A stretch of DNA of 27,351 bases. Origin: Bacteroidales bacterium. GTDB lineage: Bacteria; Bacteroidota; Bacteroidia; Bacteroidales; UBA932. Within the stretch, counting starts at the first letter, position 1. The number at the start of each line of letters is the position of its first letter. The translations under genes were made by a program, and so were the position numbers. The notes beneath the pieces are model-generated. The model saw only the letters and a list, made by a program, of their open reading frames with translations, did no database searches and was not told where the DNA came from. The stretch spans positions 1-27,351 of the forward strand of contig JAFUQW010000141.1 in assembly GCA_017472115.1 (NCBI GenBank), given 5' to 3'. Shown piece after piece: positions 9,021-16,223 of this stretch.

Positions 9021-10061
9021 ATGGCAAAAGGATTCACAGAAACCGATACCCTATGCAGGGATATAGTGAGGGATGCCCGCAACGGCATATTCAAGCCGGT
9101 TTATCTTCTGATGGGAGATGAACCGTATTATGTTGATATGGTGTGCGATGCTATCCTTGAGCATTGTCTCGACGAGAGCGAGCGTGATTTCAATCAGACG
9201 GTGTGCTATGGTGCAGATGTGGATGCCGACGCGGTGATAACAGCTGCAAGGCGTTATCCTATGTTCGCGGAGAGGCAGCTGGTCGTGGTGAAGGAGGCCC
9301 AGATGATGAAGAGTCTTGAGGAAATCGCCCTCTACTGTCAGAAGCCTCTGGAATCAACTGTGCTTGTCCTTGCCATGCATGGTGCATCTGCCGATAAGCG
9401 CAAGTCTCTCTACAAGACTGTTTCCAAGATGGGTGTCGTGGTGGAATCCACGGCCCTGAGGGACTATGAGATGCCGAAATGGATATCCATGTTCTATCAG
9501 ACGAAGGGACTCAGGATTGCCCCGGATGCCGCGGCCCTGCTTGCCGAGCATGCCGGCACCGATCTCAACAAGATTGCCATAGAGACGGAAAAGATGCTCA
9601 AGAATCTGCCTGAAGGTACTGTGGAGGTGTCGGCAGCTGACATAGAGAAGAATGTCGGGATAAGCCGTCAGTTCAGCATCTTCGAGCTGACTAAGGAACT
9701 CTCGATGAAGAATTCGGCAAAGGCTTTGCGTATAGCTGCTTATATCGGTTCTTCTGCAAAATTTGCCATGCCGATGGCAGTAAGTGCCTTATATACGCAT
9801 TTCTACAGGATACTGAAATATGGAGCTCTTCTGATGAAGAACCCTCGTCCCGGCAATGACCAGAAGGCTAAGGTTCTCGGTGTGAACCCGTATTTCTTTT
9901 CGGAATATGACACTGCCGTGCGCAACTACCCTCTGAAGAAATGTATGGCCGCCGTGGCCCTTCTCAAGGAATATGACTATAAGGGCAAAGGCGGAGATGT
10001 GGGTGAGGCCACTCCGGCGGAACTTATGGTAGAATTGACCGCAAGACTGTTAAATTTATAA
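9021..10061 (+). CDS. holA: DNA polymerase III subunit delta
   Basis: Delta is the clamp-loader subunit that opens the beta sliding clamp; it has an AAA+ fold but no ATP site. The 346-residue length is normal. The family's N-terminal hallmark is visible as PVYLLMGDEPYYVD (about residues 26-39), with the strand-helix pattern RYPMFAERQLVVVKEA at about 79-94. The central region is the AAA+ lid-like domain and the C-terminus is the helical collar domain (YTHFYRILKYGALL onward, ending in an ELMVELTARLL helix). It has its own promoter and lies 4 bases before the ABC transporter pair, which is a chance operon partner as far as I can tell. In many Bacteroidota holA is a single-copy essential gene. 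Confidence 0.9.
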   Translation: MAKGFTETDTLCRDIVRDARNGIFKPVYLLMGDEPYYVDMVCDAILEHCLDESERDFNQTVCYGADVDADAVITAARRYPMFAERQLVVVKEAQMMKSLEEIALYCQKPLESTVLVLAMHGASADKRKSLYKTVSKMGVVVESTALRDYEMPKWISMFYQTKGLRIAPDAAALLAEHAGTDLNKIAIETEKMLKNLPEGTVEVSAADIEKNVGISRQFSIFELTKELSMKNSAKALRIAAYIGSSAKFAMPMAVSALYTHFYRILKYGALLMKNPRPGNDQKAKVLGVNPYFFSEYDTAVRNYPLKKCMAAVALLKEYDYKGKGGDVGEATPAELMVELTARLLNL

Positions 10062-10065
10062 TATT

Positions 10066-10980
10066 ATGGGACTTATTCAATGTAAAGATGTCTGCAAGAG
10101 CTTCGGTGAAAAGGTTGCTCTTGATCATGTGTCGGTTGATATCCCCAAGGGCAAGATCTTCGGCCTTCTCGGACCTAACGGTGCCGGAAAGACCACTCTT
10201 ATCCGTATCATCAACCGCATCACCATTCCAAATGGAGGCGAAGTGCTCTTCGACGGACGCCCGATCACTCAGGACGATGTCGAGAAGATAGGATACCTTC
10301 CTGAAGAGCGCGGTCTTTACCGCAAGATGAAGGTAGGGGAGCAGGCCATGTATTTTGCTCAGCTCAAGGGAATGAGCTCACGTGAAGCTGCAAAGGAACT
10401 CAAGAAATGGTTCGTGCGCTTCGGTATCGAAAGCTGGTGGAACAAGAAGGTGGAGGAACTGTCAAAGGGTATGGCCCAGAAGGTCCAGTTCATCACTACC
10501 GTGGTCCACAAACCTTCGCTTCTCATTCTTGATGAGCCGTTTTCTGGTTTCGACCCGGTGAATGCACAGCTTATCCGTGAGGAAATCCTGCGTCTGCGTG
10601 ATGAAGGAGCAACGATCATCCTTTCGACCCACAATATGGAGTCTGTGGAGGAACTCTGCGACAATATCGCCCTCATCAACAAGTCTCATGTGGTGATCAC
10701 AGGAGGAGTTGACGAAATCCGTCACAAATACGGCAACAACAATGTGGAACTGATATATACAAGTTCTACGGCTCTCAAGGCTGAGCTCGGAGTATATACA
10801 GTGCTTTCTGATGATGACGAGTCGGGACGTCATACAGCAGTCCTCGCCATTGAGAGCGGTGCTTCTGTAAATGATGCTCTTGCTGCGGTCCTCGGTCAGG
10901 GAGTCATGGTCAATTCATTCAAGGAACTCGTTCCGAGGATGAACGATATTTTCATCAAACTTGTAACAGAGGAGGAGTAA
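10066..10980 (+). CDS. ABC exporter ATP-binding protein (NatA-like)
   Basis: This is the ATPase subunit of an ABC-2 type exporter, 304 residues. Visible motifs are Walker A GPNGAGKTT (36-44), the Q-loop region near GYLPEERGLY, signature LSKGM (132-136), Walker B LLILDEP (152-158) and the switch His189 (STHNM). A C-terminal domain of about 80 residues follows, ending PRMNDIFIKLVTEE, which resembles the NatA/DrrA C-terminal domain. It lies 4 bases after holA and 3 bases before its permease gene. NatAB-type systems export sodium in Bacillus, but close relatives carry other substrates, so the cargo is unknown here. Confidence 0.92.
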   Translation: MGLIQCKDVCKSFGEKVALDHVSVDIPKGKIFGLLGPNGAGKTTLIRIINRITIPNGGEVLFDGRPITQDDVEKIGYLPEERGLYRKMKVGEQAMYFAQLKGMSSREAAKELKKWFVRFGIESWWNKKVEELSKGMAQKVQFITTVVHKPSLLILDEPFSGFDPVNAQLIREEILRLRDEGATIILSTHNMESVEELCDNIALINKSHVVITGGVDEIRHKYGNNNVELIYTSSTALKAELGVYTVLSDDDESGRHTAVLAIESGASVNDALAAVLGQGVMVNSFKELVPRMNDIFIKLVTEEE

Positions 10981-10983
10981 GCC

Positions 10984-12354
10984 ATGAAATTCAGAAACAT
11001 AGGAACAATCATCTCACGCGAATATCTTACCAAGGTAAAGAAGAAGTCATTCCTTCTCACAACATTCCTTGTACCTGTATTTTTTGCGGCAATGTGCATC
11101 CTGCCGAGTGTGATAATGTTTATGGCCAAGGATACGGGAAAGCGGGTGGCCGTCGTTGACCAGTCCGGTATCGTAATGCCATACTTAGTTGATACGGAGT
11201 CTGTTGATTATATTGACCATTCTGCTGATGATCCGGACAGTCTGAAGGCTCATTTCAATGATTATGGCGTCGATGCCCTTGTCGTGATCTCACCTCTCGA
11301 CGAGGTCAAGCGTACCGTGACAGTAGCTTCTTATTCGGAAAAGCCTCTGAGCATGGACATGAAGGAAGGGGTTACTTCAAAGGTCAATGATGCTGTGGAG
11401 GACTATCGTCTGGCCCAGTATCAGATTTCCGACCTCAAGCAGATAATGGAGGATATAAAGTCTGATGTATCCATGTCAACTTTCACCCTTTCTGAGTCAG
11501 GTGAGGAGAAAATCACATCTTCTGAGGTCTATATGATCATTTCGATGCTGCTTTCCATCATCATCTATATGTTCATAGCCATGTTCTCGGGTATGGTGAT
11601 GCAGAGCGTCATCGAGGAGAAGGCGAGCAGGGTAGTTGAAGTGCTGGTTTCATCGGTGAAGGCTACCGAGCTGATGTTCGGTAAGATAATCGGTGTGGCT
11701 TGCGTTGCCCTCACTCAATTCTTCCTGTGGATTGTCCTGACTCTTGTGCTCGTAGGAGGATTCTCTGCATTCGGTGGCTTCGACTCCATGATGGGTGACC
11801 CTGCTCAGGCGGAGCAGATGATGCAGATGTCGGGCATGGAGGCTTCTATGGGAGCCATGTCGGCAGAGGATATGATGGCTATGGCTCAGGATGAAAGCGA
11901 GATGGGTGCTGTCCTCAGCACGCTCAAGGATGTGAACTGGGTGCAGATGATCGTGGCGTTCATAATCTATTTTGCCCTCGGTTATCTTCTCTATGCTTCC
12001 TTCTTTGCGGCCATCGGTTCGGCTGTTGAGAACGAGGCTGATACCAACCAGCTTCAGATGCCGGTGACTGTGCCTCTGCTTCTGGCATTCTTCATCGCCA
12101 TCTATGCATTCAATGCTCCTGACAGTCCTGTGGTATGGTGGGGATCTATGATTCCTTTCACTTCGCCTATAGTGATGCTTGCGAGGATTCCTTTCGGTGT
12201 GCCTATGTGGGAGCTTGCGCTTTCGGTCGTGCTTCTGGTGGCAACGTTCATCGGATGCGGATGGGCTTCGGCCAAGATCTATAAGATCGGTATCCTTATG
12301 TTTGGTAAGAAGACCGGTTTCAAGGATCTTTGGAGATGGCTCAGACAGAAATGA
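10984..12354 (+). CDS. ABC-2 family permease (NatB-like) with Met-rich loop
   Basis: This is the membrane subunit partnered with the ATPase just upstream; GAGGAGGAG before the ATG at 10984 gives a strong ribosome site. Its 456 residues have the NatB/CcmB-like plan: one N-terminal helix at about 20-45, a large extracytoplasmic domain at about 46-185, then at least five more helices. The segment EEKASRVVEVLVSS at about 208-221 is the conserved cytoplasmic motif before the second core helix. Residues 269-307 contain 12 methionines in 39 positions, mixed with acidic residues, in the loop after the third predicted helix. The gene ends inside a 19 bp palindrome adjoining a dispersed repeat. Confidence 0.9.
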   Translation: MKFRNIGTIISREYLTKVKKKSFLLTTFLVPVFFAAMCILPSVIMFMAKDTGKRVAVVDQSGIVMPYLVDTESVDYIDHSADDPDSLKAHFNDYGVDALVVISPLDEVKRTVTVASYSEKPLSMDMKEGVTSKVNDAVEDYRLAQYQISDLKQIMEDIKSDVSMSTFTLSESGEEKITSSEVYMIISMLLSIIIYMFIAMFSGMVMQSVIEEKASRVVEVLVSSVKATELMFGKIIGVACVALTQFFLWIVLTLVLVGGFSAFGGFDSMMGDPAQAEQMMQMSGMEASMGAMSAEDMMAMAQDESEMGAVLSTLKDVNWVQMIVAFIIYFALGYLLYASFFAAIGSAVENEADTNQLQMPVTVPLLLAFFIAIYAFNAPDSPVVWWGSMIPFTSPIVMLARIPFGVPMWELALSVVLLVATFIGCGWASAKIYKIGILMFGKKTGFKDLWRWLRQK

Positions 12355-12358
12355 CACT

Positions 12359-12396
12359 GTCATTTCGAGTGAGCGCGGCGAATCGGGAAATCTTTA
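12359..12396 (+). repeat. dispersed 'GTCATTYCGAG' repeat, copy 2, with palindrome at natB stop
   Basis: It begins GTCATTTCGAGTGAGCG and ends GGGAAATCTTTAG. It is the intergenic relative of the coding copy at 4433-4460. Its first bases complete a 19 bp palindrome centred on 12357 (GAAATGACA at 12348-12356, TGTCATTTC at 12358-12366) that includes the natB stop codon. It directly abuts the 200 bp element that follows. Confidence 0.6.
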
Positions 12397-12589
12397 GAAA
12401 CAGTTTAAAATTTTATCATTTGAAATATTATGATGAATTTTCGAGTAGATTTTTTCTGTTTTCAGAGGAGGATAGCGGTGCTGTCTGACGAGGAAAAGAG
12501 GAAAGGTATGCCGAAAAGGCGCACAATAGGCAGATAGATTTATTCAGTTTCAACAATTAATGGTTTTCGGAGAAAATTTAAACAGTTTC
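12397..12589. repeat. about 193 bp element with inverted ends, between natB and the nucleotidase operon
   Basis: The left end GAAACAGTTTAAAATTTT (12397-12414) and right end AAAATTTAAACAGTTTC (12573-12589) are inverted copies with one indel and one mismatch. Between them lie small hairpins (GATAGC/GCTGTC near 12471-12485, GCC/GGC around GAAAA near 12509-12520) and a 35-codon frame from 12430 to 12537 with no ribosome site, which I do not call a gene. The last 36 bases (12557-12592) recur inverted at 27175-27212. Together this looks like a repeated, MITE-like or regulatory unit. No target-site duplication is visible. Confidence 0.45.
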
Positions 12590-12603
12590 TTATCTATTGA
12601 TAT

Positions 12604-13452
12604 ATGAAAAAGAGTTTGTTTTTTATTGTTGTTCTGGGACTTGTCAGTGTGACGGTCTTTGGACAGGAGTATCGATGGGAGACGGTGGTTATGGACGGCA
12701 GCAGGACGGGATGTACGGCTCCATCAAAGGATAATGTCGCAGAGGCTGTCGGACGCTTCGAAGGCAGGAAGTATATCGCTCCTGACGGCAAGGTCTATAA
12801 GAAGAATTCTTCAGTGGCCAGGACTGCACGTGTAGTGCTTGATGCCCAGCCTGCAATGGCAAGGGTCAAGGAAGTGGTCGCTTATTCCGCAAAGCCTATG
12901 GAGGCCCATCGTCCGGAAAGCGCTCTCTCGAACTGGTTCATAGACCTTCTGATGAAAAAGACTGAACAGTATTCCGGCAGAAAGGTTGATGTCGGCATCA
13001 CCAACTTCGGAGGAATCAGGATCGATATGCCGCAAGGCGAGGTGCTGCTCGACGACATGATGTCCATGTTCCCGTTCAAGAACCATCTGGTGTATGCCGA
13101 GATCAAGGGTGCGAACCTGAGAAAGATCCTGGAAAGGATGGCTTCAGGACGCTATGAGGTCATCGGAGGAGTCAGGATTGTTGCCGAGGACGGCAGATTG
13201 GTTTCAGCTGAGGTCGGAGGTGAACCTCTTGATGACGAAAAGGTATATGGTCTTGCTACGATTTCTTTCCTTATGACGGGAGGTGACGGCATGGCTCTCA
13301 AGGACAATACACAGTCTGTGATTGCCTTCGAGGACATAAATATCATCGATGCAGTGCTGGAATATGTCCGCGAGGAGACGGCTGCAGGCAGACCTATCGA
13401 TTATGAGGCAGACGGACGTGTAACCATTAAAGGGGAGAGAAACAGGCGATGA
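12604..13452 (+). CDS. secreted 5'-nucleotidase C-terminal (substrate-binding) domain protein
   Basis: The protein corresponds to only the C-terminal domain of UshA-type 5'-nucleotidases, which binds the nucleotide base and contributes to the active site. After a signal peptide (MKKSLFFIVVLGLVSVTVFG) and an N-terminal stretch of about 90 residues, it shows the family's NWFIDLLMKKTEQY, GITNFGGIRIDMPQG, MMSMFPFKNHLVYAEIKG and FLMTGGDGM segments, the last carrying a stacking aromatic (Phe). The metallophosphatase domain is missing and is encoded by the next gene, which starts within this stop codon (ATGA overlap). The two products probably act together in the periplasm in nucleotide scavenging. 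Domain order is reversed relative to single-chain enzymes. The leader is the repeat element upstream. Confidence 0.88.
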   Translation: MKKSLFFIVVLGLVSVTVFGQEYRWETVVMDGSRTGCTAPSKDNVAEAVGRFEGRKYIAPDGKVYKKNSSVARTARVVLDAQPAMARVKEVVAYSAKPMEAHRPESALSNWFIDLLMKKTEQYSGRKVDVGITNFGGIRIDMPQGEVLLDDMMSMFPFKNHLVYAEIKGANLRKILERMASGRYEVIGGVRIVAEDGRLVSAEVGGEPLDDEKVYGLATISFLMTGGDGMALKDNTQSVIAFEDINIIDAVLEYVREETAAGRPIDYEADGRVTIKGERNRR

Positions 13453-14252
13453 AAAGATTGATGATAATTTTGGCGTCAGCGGCTCTGTCGTTCGGAGCAT
13501 ACGCCCAGAATCTGACGATTCTTCATCTTAACGATACTCACAGTCATATAGATCCGCAGCGTGCCGGTGAGAAAAAGGGCCATGGCGGTGTGATCGAGCA
13601 TGCGGCATATATAGACAGTGTCCGTAAGGCGGACGGAGCGCGGAATGTGCTTCTTCTTCATGCCGGAGATTTCAGTCAGGGTACGTCCTATTTCCCTGAG
13701 CTTAAGGGTAATATAGAGATTGATGTGCTCAATGCTGCTGGCTATGATGTTGTGACTCTCGGCAATCATGAGTTCGACAACGGCCCGGCTGAGCTTGCCC
13801 GCAGACTCAGGAATCTCGATGCTGAAGTCGTATGCGCAAACTATGATTTTACCGGTTCGCCTCTTGAAGGACTTGTAAAGCCGTACGTCATAGTGAAGAA
13901 GGCCGGCAGGAAGATAGGAATCATCGGTCTGCTTACTGATATAAGCAGGGTGGTTGACCGTACTCTTATCGCCGGACTTGACTATCAGGAACCTGTGCCT
14001 GTAGTGAACAGATATGCTGCTCAGCTGGAGGATGCCGGTTGCGACCTTATCATCTGTCTGAGCCATCTCGGTTATGACGGAGACTGCAGGATAGCCTCCG
14101 AACTCGAAGATGTTGACGTAATTGTAGGTGGTCACTCGCATACATGGCTCGACGAAATGACTGTCGTCCAGGACAAGGATGGAGATGATGTCGTCATTGT
14201 GCAGGACGGAGACTGGGGACTTGCGATAGGCAGGCTGTCTGTTTCATTCTAA
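13449..14252 (+). CDS. secreted metallophosphatase, 5'-nucleotidase N-terminal domain protein
   Basis: This is the catalytic half of a UshA-like 5'-nucleotidase, 267 residues. A signal peptide (about 1-19, ending AYA) is followed by all five calcineurin-like metal motifs: Asp29-x-His31 (NDTHSH), Gly73-Asp74 (HAGDFSQG), Gly105-Asn106-His107-Glu108 (GNHEFDNG), the His in LSHLGYDGD and GGHSHTW. These bind two divalent metals and hydrolyse phosphate monoesters. The polypeptide ends where the C-terminal domain would begin; that domain is the preceding gene, joined by a 4-base overlap. A complete set of ligands argues that the enzyme is active. The manganese exporter gene follows after 16 bases. 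Confidence 0.92.
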   Translation: MKRLMIILASAALSFGAYAQNLTILHLNDTHSHIDPQRAGEKKGHGGVIEHAAYIDSVRKADGARNVLLLHAGDFSQGTSYFPELKGNIEIDVLNAAGYDVVTLGNHEFDNGPAELARRLRNLDAEVVCANYDFTGSPLEGLVKPYVIVKKAGRKIGIIGLLTDISRVVDRTLIAGLDYQEPVPVVNRYAAQLEDAGCDLIICLSHLGYDGDCRIASELEDVDVIVGGHSHTWLDEMTVVQDKDGDDVVIVQDGDWGLAIGRLSVSF

Positions 14253-14268
14253 GATCTTCAGGACCGAT

Positions 14269-14826
14269 ATGCAGTTTGCAGAATTATTGATAATTGCGAC
14301 AGGCGTTTCTATGGACGCCTTTGCCGTATCCATCTGTAAAGGTCTGTCCGTACAGAAGGTCAGCCCTAAGCATGTGGCCGCCACAGGAGTCTGGTTCGGT
14401 GGTTTTCAGGCACTTATGCCTCTGGTCGGCTATTTCCTCGGTGTCGGTTTTGCAGATTTCGTTGCAAGTGTGGATCATTGGATTGCGTTCATATTGCTCG
14501 GCATCATCGGCGGAAATATGATAAAGGAATCAGGGAGCAGAGATGAGGAACATTGTTGTGTCGCCGATTTTTCTGTAAGGACTATGTTCACCATGGCTGT
14601 GGCTACGAGCATCGATGCGCTTGCCATTGGTGTATCATTTGCCTTTCTTGATGTGAATATCTGGGAAGCAGTTCTTCTGATCGGATTGACGACCGCAATT
14701 TTTTCCGGTGCGGGAGTGCTCATAGGAAATGTCTTCGGCAGCCGCTTCAAGTCCAAGGCAGAGTTTGCCGGCGGGTTCATCCTTGTCGCGATGGGCCTCA
14801 AGATTCTTCTTGAACACACTTTGTGA
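14269..14826 (+). CDS. mntP: manganese efflux pump MntP
   Basis: This is a small inner membrane exporter that relieves Mn(II) excess, 185 residues with six predicted helices. The two-fold repeat is visible: Asp16 in GVSMDAFAVSICKGL and Asp116 in ATSIDALAIGVSF are the paired membrane acidic residues of the family. The Cys pair in EEHCCVAD at the central loop is a local feature. The gene sits 16 bases after the metallophosphatase gene and is probably in the same operon. I see no yybP-ykoY manganese riboswitch before it, as would be expected for an internal operon gene. The end overlaps the convergent methyltransferase gene by 29 bases. Confidence 0.93.
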   Translation: MQFAELLIIATGVSMDAFAVSICKGLSVQKVSPKHVAATGVWFGGFQALMPLVGYFLGVGFADFVASVDHWIAFILLGIIGGNMIKESGSRDEEHCCVADFSVRTMFTMAVATSIDALAIGVSFAFLDVNIWEAVLLIGLTTAIFSGAGVLIGNVFGSRFKSKAEFAGGFILVAMGLKILLEHTL

Positions 14827-16099
14827 CGAAAAGAAGATTTCCGTCGGAATCTGACCTGAGACCGAATATATGGGTGTCGTCCGAAGGGGCGGCACCTAAT
14901 CTTTTGCGCAGTGTGTCGGTGTCCATCGGAATGTTGCGTGCCGTGACCTCTGCTCGGGGGTATTCCTGAGATATGGCCTTGATGCTCCGCTTGTCGAGAG
15001 GGGAGCAGCTTAGGATCCGGAACATCTTTCCAGAAAGCCGGAGGTTCTGACTGTCATTTTCAGATGATAGAATGTAGTAGTGGGTCGATCTGCCGAGCTT
15101 TGAGATGCCGTATCTTCTGGAAATCAGATTGAAGGCTCCGGCCTTCATAAGTGCTTTGCCCGGTTCGAATAGGAAGAACAAGGACTCATTCATCTCCTTG
15201 TATGACGTAATGGGGCCATTCCCGGCCTGTCCGGCAAGCCTCTCTTCCTCAGGGGTGAAGGTAAAAACACCTCGAGAACCGTCCTTGTGCAGTTCAACCG
15301 CCTGTATGGTGTAATCTCCATTCCATTCCCTGTCCATCCATATAAGCAGTTCCTTGCATTCGCCGCCTGCCGCCACGACATGAACCTCGCGACAGCATGT
15401 TCCGAGACGCGCGCATGCCATGCTGATGTCCGCCATAGGGGAGAGTTTCAGAAGAACGTGCCGGCAATGAATGAATATCTCATCCTTGAGAGTCAGAACA
15501 TCCGGGGTACATTCCTCTATAAGAAATACTTTCCTGCCTCCCTCTCCGCGTCTTGCGGGATCCATATATACTATATCAGCTCCGAATCGGGCCAATATCT
15601 CTCCCGGTGACTTCTCTTTCCCGCCATTCCGCCCGGTGTCAACGTCATTTCGAGTTGTCTCCTTCGCAACGACAGCGCAATTGACCACCTCGATATTTCC
15701 CGTCTCCAGCACAGCAAAATTATGCCTTGCCGCATCACAAAGTTCCGGAAGCATTTCGCAGTATAGCACAGCAGATGCGACTTTAGAAAAATACCATGAA
15801 TCCACGCCAAGCCCTCCCGTCATGTCGGCAATGCGAGGAGAACCGCATATAGATGAAGCAAGTTCAGCCTTGTAGAGCCCTGTGGCAGAACTGCTGCATT
15901 GCTCTGCAGACAATCTGCGCGGGAATATCAGACGTGGCTCTTCGTACCATTCCTGCACCTTGCCTTTCAGTTTCCTGCGGCTCTCGATGCAGTTGACTGC
16001 AAGATCCATGTCTATTTCCGGCCATTTCTTCCTGTCAAGTACAAGCCTTGTCACATCGTCTCCTATATGTTCGCTTACAAAGCGTTCCAGTTCTTTCAT
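14798..16099 (-). CDS. class I SAM-dependent methyltransferase with THUMP-like domain (PG_1098-like)
   Basis: The protein resembles the PG_1098 family of Bacteroidota, presumed RNA or related methyltransferases of unknown target. I start at the ATG at 16099 (433 residues); a TTG start at 16135 is open but lies on a -7-like element. An N-terminal helical/ferredoxin-like part (1-85) is followed by a Rossmann fold with motif I ADMTGGLGVD (91-100), CEML (motif II) and YMDPARRGEGG (178-188), where DPARR is the family hallmark. The C-terminal THUMP-like domain begins at about 270 and contains GRSTHYYILSS. Residues about 144-168 (AKETTRND...GKEKSPGE) are an apparent insert with repeat-like DNA. It is convergent with mntP, overlapping 29 bases. 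Confidence 0.85.
   Translation of the reverse strand: MKELERFVSEHIGDDVTRLVLDRKKWPEIDMDLAVNCIESRRKLKGKVQEWYEEPRLIFPRRLSAEQCSSSATGLYKAELASSICGSPRIADMTGGLGVDSWYFSKVASAVLYCEMLPELCDAARHNFAVLETGNIEVVNCAVVAKETTRNDVDTGRNGGKEKSPGEILARFGADIVYMDPARRGEGGRKVFLIEECTPDVLTLKDEIFIHCRHVLLKLSPMADISMACARLGTCCREVHVVAAGGECKELLIWMDREWNGDYTIQAVELHKDGSRGVFTFTPEEERLAGQAGNGPITSYKEMNESLFFLFEPGKALMKAGAFNLISRRYGISKLGRSTHYYILSSENDSQNLRLSGKMFRILSCSPLDKRSIKAISQEYPRAEVTARNIPMDTDTLRKRLGAAPSDDTHIFGLRSDSDGNLLFVTKCVQEES
15643..15668 (+). repeat. possible partial dispersed repeat, copy 3, inside methyltransferase gene
   Basis: GTCATTTCGAGT at 15644-15655 is identical to 12359-12370, followed by TGTCTCCTTCGC. Read on the minus strand it encodes the AKETTRNDV part of an apparent insert in the methyltransferase. 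Divergence after the first 12 bases makes this copy uncertain. Confidence 0.35.
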
Positions 16100-16122
16100 A
16101 TATGGTATTTCCCGTAATCCTG

Positions 16123-16130
16123 CAAATATA
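16123..16130 (-). promoter_or_regulatory. -7-like element for the methyltransferase gene
   Basis: TATATTTG on the minus strand matches TAnnTTTG exactly, 23 bases before the ATG at 16099. No TTTG lies at the expected -33 position, so the call is partial. It supports 16099 over the upstream TTG start, which it nearly overlaps. Confidence 0.35.
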
Positions 16131-16223
16131 GGCAATTAGGATGATAATCTTCACTTTTCTTCCCGATAAAGCTTTGTGGCCTGGACATTGCTTTGCTGCA
16201 ATCTTGAAAATTTAAAAATTAAA

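Noticed and set aside
11650..12363. Minus-strand open frame of 237 codons opposite the ABC permease
   Set aside because: His/Arg/Glu-rich shadow of the coding strand with no recognisable motif.
12430..12537. 35-codon open frame inside the 200 bp element
   Set aside because: It has no ribosome site, no recognisable domain, and lies within a repeat; open frame by chance or by repeat conservation is more likely than a gene.
14253..14268. Manganese riboswitch (yybP-ykoY) before mntP
   Set aside because: Only 16 bases separate mntP from the upstream gene, too few to hold the aptamer, and no such structure is seen.
16136..16223. Promoter elements for the choloylglycine hydrolase gene
   Set aside because: TTGCTTTG at 16188-16195 is close to a -7 element, but no TTTG lies at the right distance, so I do not call it.
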